Assembly (NCBI GenBank): GCA_020002185.1
Contig: CM034541.1
Span: forward strand, 26,082,902-26,146,901
DNA from: Paraescarpia echinospica
Lineage: Eukaryota; Annelida; Polychaeta; Sabellida; Siboglinidae
Reading direction: 5' to 3'
DNA: 64,000 nt
The notes under the pieces are model-generated. The model worked only from the letters and a program-made list of their open reading frames with translations. It did not search any database and was not told the DNA's origin. A program made the translations under genes and the position numbers. Shown here piece after piece: positions 58,831-64,000 of this stretch (positions are counted from its first letter, which is position 1; each line of letters begins with the position of its first letter).

Positions 58831-59593
58831 CCCAGTAACACTGTGTTATGAAACTTGCTTGATGAATTTGTAATGATTCAACCCAGTAAAACTGTGTTCT
58901 GAAACTTGCTTGATGGATTTGTAATAAATATGTCACACAAAAAATGTGATTAAAAATGCTATGTCCTTATGATTTTTATGGACATAGTCGTAGGGCACAT
59001 ATATACCCACTGGTAGCATCTCACATATAAGACCCCTAAGGTTACACTAAACCCCTAGGTCTTGGACATAACCCTTCAGGCTATAACCCATTACCATAAT
59101 TATTCAATTGTTCTGCATGTTGTTTTAATGTTTATTTTAGTTTATTTTGATTATATAGTAGCTATATTGTTATGTGTCAGACTCAGAGTAATAAAATTAT
59201 TGTTCCACATAAATGACATAATGATAATCTAAAGCTGTCATTATATATGTCATGATATTATGGTCATCTCGCGAACAACTGTCCAACTAAAAAAGTGTGG
59301 GTTTTGTCCAGAGGGGTGATATCGTAAGTAGCTATAACGTCCTAAACTCGATCCGCATAAACCAGACAACCATGCTTACGACGTTCGACGGTTCGTAACT
59401 TTGTGAAGTTTGTCTTTGACAAGTCTGTTTACAATTACTTCGTCCGATGACCTACTTAGCTACAACCTCTAGCTAACTCTCTGTACAGCTTTGACACCGC
59501 ATTTTATAATATAACGTCGTACTAAAACGATATAATTGTTGTTGTCGACAGTTTTCACACCATATGTGTCATTATAATGAAGTTGAAGCTTAC
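58831..59593. other. Kolobok interior, nothing further recognised
   Basis: A short imperfect direct repeat of GAAACTTGCTTGATG with AATGATTCAWCCCAGTAA occurs at about 58817-58930. No coding exon recognised on either strand. Confidence 0.4.
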
Positions 59594-59772
59594 CAGTCGG
59601 TGTTGCATGAGCGAACATTGTGACTGTCCGACTCCGCATCATCTTCTTCGCTACCGTCGCTGAAACGCTCGGAAAGAGCGGAATTAGACGAATCATCCGC
59701 TGTAACCGTTCCCGCTAGTGGCTCAAAATCGTATGATTTCACTTGAAACTCTGCGAAACTCCCACTAGCCAT
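59594..59772 (-). CDS. First exon resembling P2X7 C-terminal (ballast)-domain proteins
   Basis: On minus, ATG at 59772 reads MASGSFAEFQVKSYDFEPLA, then an acidic Ser-rich stretch, and ends SCNTDW with a split Trp codon at a good donor (GTAAGC). Many invertebrate proteins annotated as P2X7-like start this way, with a Y.FEPL motif, an acidic stretch and then (G/C)NTDWC.C..C encoded across an exon boundary. The following Cys-rich exon was not found between 58640 and 59590, so only the first exon remains here. The exon lies inside the Kolobok element, opposite in direction to the THAP gene, about 270 bases from the right terminus, so it is probably transposon cargo. An upstream in-frame ATG at 59850 exists but the family motif starts near the second. 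Confidence 0.5.
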
Positions 59773-60048
59773 GATGTTACAAGAGAATGGAGAGAACAAC
59801 AATGGCGATGCATAGATGTCAACAAAGCCGCGAGTCGGCATTGTCGTCACGATACCACGTGATCGCCTAGCTCATTAAATTTCAACTTTCTGCGGGAATC
59901 TCTACACAGACGGGTTTAAAATAGAATTTTGTCTACAAACGTATTTTTCTGTATTTTTTAAATGTTGTCAAATGTTACATACAATGTTAATCTTTGTGTA
60001 CACATGGAAAACGGATTTTAGCTAATGCCTTGTTGTTATTTCCTTTAA

Positions 60049-60847
60049 GTAACTAGGTACCATCGCAGAAGACACGCAAAGAAAGTGTTGTGGACTGATA
60101 TGGCGTGTACGTAACTGCAAGAGGTAGCAAAAACTCGCTGGATTTGAGTCAAAAGTACGGAAATATCCTGAAAGTCACGAACTGGCTTTTTAGAAGTCAG
60201 CACATTAAAATTTGTTCGATGTAAAAAAACAATTGCAGATACTTAAAGGAACTAATGTTGTAAGTTGTAATGTTGTAAGTTTCACTATCGTAAGTTAAAC
60301 TTTAAATGACGTTTCCTTGCACATATTTGTTGGTTTTCATAATGCTGCGTAGGGCGTAGGTCTATCTGTTTGATTTTTAACACTTGAAGAATTGTTGATC
60401 ACACAAAATTAAGAATGACGACAAGTCTCATGGGATATGCAATAACAATTATTGACTAAATTCAACAGCGCAATAACAAAGTGGTCTCCGCTGAACAGAA
60501 TTACGGATAACAGTAGATAAAATACAGGACAACATTATTCCTTTTTGGTTTATTAAAAAGCACCGCGTTAGTGAATCAGCCGCCTAATCGACTGAAATGG
60601 CCACAAATATGCAGGCGAATAAGGCTCGCAGTATACGTCTGGCCAATGGAATCACTGACAGGATTGATAAGATTATGGCCTTCATGGCTTCAAGAGGTTG
60701 TGTGAGATGGCAAACTGAAATTTGTTCTGGCCCAAATTGTTTATTCCGTTACGCGGCGTCCACTGTGTTGGCCAAGCACTATAAGATAACCGTGTTTGTT
60801 TTAGTTCGTTCGACCACGAAATACTTATACGTTACATATTTTTGTAG
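60049..60847. other. Right part of the last dehydrogenase intron
   Basis: No repeat or gene recognised. The open frame at 60597-60872 runs into the last exon by chance, in a different frame. Confidence 0.5.
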
Positions 60848-60943
60848 ATTGCTGACCTGGTCGTCTTCATGACTCTGTCGGAAGCTTCAAGCCAGATAAA
60901 TGGCGTCAACTACCTGATTGATGGCGGCTTCGTTGCGCAGTAG
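60848..60943 (+). CDS. Dehydrogenase last exon
   Basis: Acceptor ATTTTTGTAG. 32 codons reading IADLVVFMTLSEASSQINGV, NYLIDGGFVAQ and TAG. INGVNYLIDGG is the usual C-terminal motif of 3-hydroxybutyrate dehydrogenases. No AATAAA was seen in the next 120 bases. Confidence 0.9.
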   Translation: MADLVVFMTLSEASSQINGVNYLIDGGFVAQ

Positions 60944-61069
60944 ATAGTGTCTCCATCTAGCGAATACAACACAAACTGTATACGTCATAATTGTATCACT
61001 TACTACGGTTATGCAGTGACGATCCTTCTCTAAGGATAAGTCCTATGTGTGCAGGAGGTGATTGTTGAG

Positions 61070-61430
61070 TTTACTTCGAAGACATAGAATATGTATCGTC
61101 ACTTAGCGGAGAGTTCACGCAGCCGAGCGAGAGTCTAAACGAGATTATTTTGGGGCTACTCTCGCTTCTTCGTCTTCTTCGTCTTCCTCTACGCCTCTTG
61201 CGGGTGGGAACTACATCACACGGTCCATGCCGTCCTCTAATGACACGCCTCCACCTAATCCAATCTTCTGCAATTGTCTCCACTCACGGTTGTTCATCTC
61301 TTCCGCGTCGAGATCTCGTTTGACACTGTCCCACCATCTCAATGTCGGTCTTCCTGGTCTCCTTCTACCACCCGATGATGCTCTCTTTGTCAATCTTTCC
61401 TCATCCATTCTCTACACGTGACCTGTACAT
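61070..61430 (-). mobile_element. LINE C-terminal fragment (RTE-like)
   Basis: On minus, residues RRRPGRPTLRWWDSVKRDLD and NNREWRQLQ are the typical end of RTE/L2-group LINE polyproteins. A stop and a 3' tail with GTTCCCACCCGCAAGAGGCG and a GAAGAC run follow. Confidence 0.75.
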
Positions 61431-61506
61431 CTCAATTGGAGACTACTTTCATTTGTAATATCTTCCTTGTGTCTTCCCGTTCAACTTTACGTGTTCTTCG
61501 AGCCGA

Positions 61507-63430
61507 GTTTAACAAGATTTAATAAGATTGCCACCCAGAGAATTAACTCTAGATGGCAGGTGGACAATGAAGCCTTTTGGCTTATGGAGAGTCCAACCCT
61601 TTTTATCTACGTGTATCCCACCCTTCTGATGTACCTGTCAATTGTATTTTAAAACATATTCATACTACTAACACAAACATAATCAGCAGATAATCTGTTC
61701 CAATCAGTTATAATCCTTTGTGAAACTGAGAACTTTCTCACATCTAATATACAGTGCTCCTTTACTAATGTAACTTCATGTCCCACAGTCCTTCTATCTT
61801 TCGTGGCCATTCAGTATTTTAAAACAAATTCTATCTGATCTCCTCTCAATCTCCTGGTCTCTAGTGTTGTCAAACCACATTCTTTTAGGCGTATTTCGTA
61901 ACTAAAATCTCCCAGTTTTGGTATCGTTTTAGTCGCTCTCCTCTGTACTCTATCTAGCATATCTATGTCTTTCTTGCGACATGGCCTCCACGCTTGTAAC
62001 AATATTCAAAAGGAGGTATAACTATTATTTTGTACAACGGTATTATTAGTTCGTTTTCCTTATACGCTATATCTCGCCTAATTAATCCAAGGATTTCATT
62101 TCCCTTTGAAGCTGCAATTCCGTACTCGTTTGAATCCTTTATATCAGCACTAATTTTTAATTCTAAGTTATTTTCTCATACAGTAGTACTTAGTACAGTA
62201 CCCCATTGAATATTCTACACATTCGTTCTCATGTTCTATGTGGAGGCATTTACATTTCCCAAAACATCTGCCATTATTCAGACATTTGATTAACCTGTCA
62301 AGATCATCTTGTAAATGCTTTCTATCTCCATCACGTTTAATCCTTCGAAACACTTTTGTATCATGTCAACACCTTACTTGTTATATTATCGTCCAAATCG
62401 TTTATATATATTAAGAATAATATAGGTTCCAGTACTGATCCCTGTGGTACCCCACTCAAAACCTATTTCCAATTTGAAGCCTTCCCATCAACTATTACCC
62501 GTTGTTTTCTTTCTATCAGCCGATTTTCTATCCAGTTAATTATGCCATCCCCTATGCTATGGGCCTTTAGTTTAAGCAGTGATCTTTGATGTGGCACTTT
62601 GTTGATAGGTTTCTGAAAATCTAAGTAGATAATATCTACTGGTGATCCCTCGTCTACCCACTTAATGATGTCTTCCAAAAAACATAACATATTTGTTAAG
62701 CATGGTCTCGTGTTTAGAAACCCATGTTGAGATGGGTTTATCAAGGTATGTTTAACACAAAAATCCACCATGTGATATTTAATTAGTCTTTCTAATAATT
62801 TGCAAATCACCGATGTTAAACTCACTGGTCTGTAGTTCTCTGACTTGTTTCTCGAACCCTTTTTAAATGACGGTATAATGTTTGCTTCTTTCCATTCTAA
62901 ACTCGTTTAATGCCAAGTTGAAAACTGTTGCAAGCGGTTTGCTAATTTGTTCTACAATTTCCAGAAGTAATTTGGGTGATATCCCATCCATTCAGGTGAT
63001 TTATTATCCATCATAGCCCTTATTTTTCTTAGGTACCATTTTCCGGGTTACAATTACCTGTCCTAAATAGTCTGATTCCACCCCCTTGAACTTAGCCTCT
63101 GGGACTGGCAGTGAACTAATATCTTCCTTGGTAAACACCGAACTCAAGTACTCATTCATGTGTTCTGCCATTAAGAATCCCTCAGATATTATATTTCCAG
63201 CACTATCTTCTAGAGGACCGACCATATCCTGAACTTTTTGTTTGCTCAGAACATATGCATAACAACTCTTGCTGTCATGTTTTATATTACAAGCAAATTT
63301 ATTTTTCATAGCTTCTCTTTGCATTTCTAATTTCAGATGTAACTTGGTTAAATGCTTCTTCATCAATGTTGTAGCCTTCATTATTTACAGCGCGTCAGTA
63401 TGACTTCCACATCATTTGTTTGTACTTAAT
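61507..63430 (-). mobile_element. CR1-like LINE, 5'-truncated (copy 2)
   Basis: Longest of the three copies. On minus: linker region NKFACNIKHDSKSCYAYVLS and VGPLEDSAGNIISEG (63300-63150), SLTSVICKLLERLIKYHMVD, then QHGFLNTRPCLTNMLCFLED, VDIIYLDFQKPINKVPHQRS and the SGVPQGS region near 62455. The FADD-equivalent region near 62380-62350 is damaged, with a deletion just after it. The C-terminus has MLDRVQRRATKTIPKLGDFS and ETRRLRGDQIEF, and the AATCTTATTAAATCTTGTTA tail lies at about 61508-61530. Frameshifted and inactive. Confidence 0.9.
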
Positions 63431-63859
63431 TTTTCTAATCGGCGCATGCGTAACTAATGTGATGACTCAACAAACACTGAGTAGTCCTACAGTAGGTCAT
63501 AACAAATATTATTATGAAGGTCGCCGAGTAGAGACGTCACTGCGACTGTAACAAATTATGAAATTGTTCTGCGTTCAATTACATGAACAGTTAATTTTAT
63601 CGGCATTATTCCTTGAAACGGTTCATGTTGCATAATGTAATAAACATTGGCATAATTTCGTGGTTACGATAACTATGTTTGACTTGATAATCATTCAAAC
63701 AAGCTGGAACTGTCATCACGTGAAGTGCATTGTTTTACATACCTGACAACCAGTTTTCCGGTCGACGTCGAAGTGGATGAAAGTGTTTCCAAAGCATATG
63801 AGTGATATGATTAATTTTACTTGGTGTGTCTTACCAGCAAGCAACGACAATAACTTATA
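63431..63859. other. Unrecognised sequence
   Basis: No feature recognised between the LINE and the Kolobok-related end. Confidence 0.4.
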
Positions 63860-64000
63860 AGATCTGAAAACAAGGCACCATCTAAATTCCATTTACCATG
63901 TGTACACAAAATATAGCGTTGTATATAACATTTGGCAACATGAAAAAATACAGAAAAATGCGTTGATAGGTTAAATCAGATTTTAAACCCATCTGTATTG
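63860..64000 (-). mobile_element. End of a second copy of the Kolobok element, cut by the window edge
   Basis: The reverse complement matches 59905-60047: ACAGAYGGGTTTAAAAT, ACGYATTTTTCTGTATTTTT, TGTGTACACATGG and GCCTTGTT are shared in order. So a copy of the right end of the element lies here inverted, and the rest would be beyond 64000. The terminal TTAA is degraded (TTATAA at about 63858-63863). Confidence 0.65.

Larger units (their letters stand above)
54208..60044. mobile_element. Kolobok-like DNA transposon, 5.8 kb
   Basis: Left end AGGGAATAAAAACA preceded by TTAA (54204-54207). The right end is the inverted AGGAAATAACAACA followed by TTAA (60045-60048). The termini match at 12 of 14 positions, and TTAA duplication is the hallmark of the Kolobok superfamily, whose transposases often carry a THAP domain. 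Inside are a THAP-coding exon and a second acidic exon on plus (54487-58604) and a first exon on minus (59594-59772). The last 140 bases recur, inverted, at 63860-64000. It sits in the last intron of the dehydrogenase. In-frame stop and loss of the catalytic region indicate it is inactive. Confidence 0.75.
39877..60943 (+). pseudogene. Short-chain dehydrogenase, D-3-hydroxybutyrate dehydrogenase-like, catalytic exon absent
   Basis: Seven exons: 39877-40037, 41079-41200, 43076-43195, 51893-51965, 52966-53027, 53618-53668 and 60848-60943. The product resembles bacterial-type cytosolic D-3-hydroxybutyrate dehydrogenases (NAD-dependent oxidation of 3-hydroxybutyrate to acetoacetate). Seen: cofactor motif TGSTSGIG at residues 11-18, the stabilising NNAG at the end of exon 2, VEDFPDAWDSMMAVML, GVTCNAVSPTFAETAL and a terminal INGVNYLIDGGFVAQ. 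Exons 1-3 join in phase and end in phase 1. Exon 51893 must start in phase 0, so an exon of 3n+2 bases is missing between them. The family predicts about 107 bases there, encoding the GRI(I/V)N(I/V)(A/S)S and YVAAK catalytic region. I could not find it in 43196-51892, which holds a hAT relic and a Ty3 element. Without it the enzyme cannot work. An unassembled or highly diverged exon is the alternative. Confidence 0.75.

Noticed and set aside
60597..60872. 91-residue open frame ahead of the last dehydrogenase exon
   Set aside because: Different frame from the exon and no domain; intronic.

Overview
This window is animal nuclear DNA. Its genes have introns with GT-AG junctions, and it carries tRNA-derived SINEs, CR1-, RTE- and L2-like LINEs, Ty3/gypsy LTR elements, hAT and Kolobok DNA transposons, and many micro- and minisatellites. 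Nothing prokaryotic is visible. The repeat mix and one expanded invertebrate-type glycosyltransferase-like gene suggest a marine invertebrate, perhaps a mollusc or other lophotrochozoan. The species is a guess.

Only two host genes can be supported. (1) A type II membrane glycosyltransferase-like gene on +, four exons between 21819 and 26218, with compatible phases and about 417 residues. It sits behind a 37-bp minisatellite and carries a 79-bp minisatellite in its second intron. (2) A short-chain dehydrogenase resembling D-3-hydroxybutyrate dehydrogenase on +, seven exons between 39877 and 60943. Its introns hold an L2-like LINE tail, a hAT relic, a nearly complete Ty3 element, a CR1 fragment, a SINE and a 5.8-kb Kolobok transposon. 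The exon that should carry the catalytic Ser/Tyr/Lys is not in the window: exon phase demands a missing exon of 3n+2 bases exactly where it should be.

Layout: 385-1811 CR1 LINE; 2807-2961 small fold-back element; 3814-7863 degenerate Ty3 element with its own insertions (an RTE LINE piece, and an 818-bp DNA transposon inside its 3' LTR); 8181-8298 (AC)n; 8405-9240 LINE piece; 9.3-13.4 kb mostly unrecognised; 13.4-14.7 kb SINEs; 17569-18708 a nested palindrome of microsatellites followed by about 73 copies of CAGG; 19715-20460 RTE LINE; 20.7-21.8 kb minisatellites; 21.8-26.2 kb glycosyltransferase-like gene; 26.8-34.8 kb a region seeded with a short motif and dominated by a 4.65-kb 21-bp satellite with higher-order structure; 35.2-35.7 kb 23-bp minisatellite; 37.0-37.7 kb direct duplication; 38.1-39.0 kb LINE tails; 39.9-60.9 kb the dehydrogenase gene with its intronic transposons; 61.1-63.4 kb LINE copies; from 63860 to the edge, the end of a second Kolobok copy.

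The most interesting items are: the Kolobok element at 54208-60044, which has TTAA target duplication, a broken THAP gene on + and, on the other strand, a first exon resembling the P2X7 C-terminal (ballast) domain family; the dehydrogenase without its catalytic exon; the 21-bp satellite locus with solitary copies of its seed motif on both sides; and the nested palindrome at 17.6-18.4 kb.
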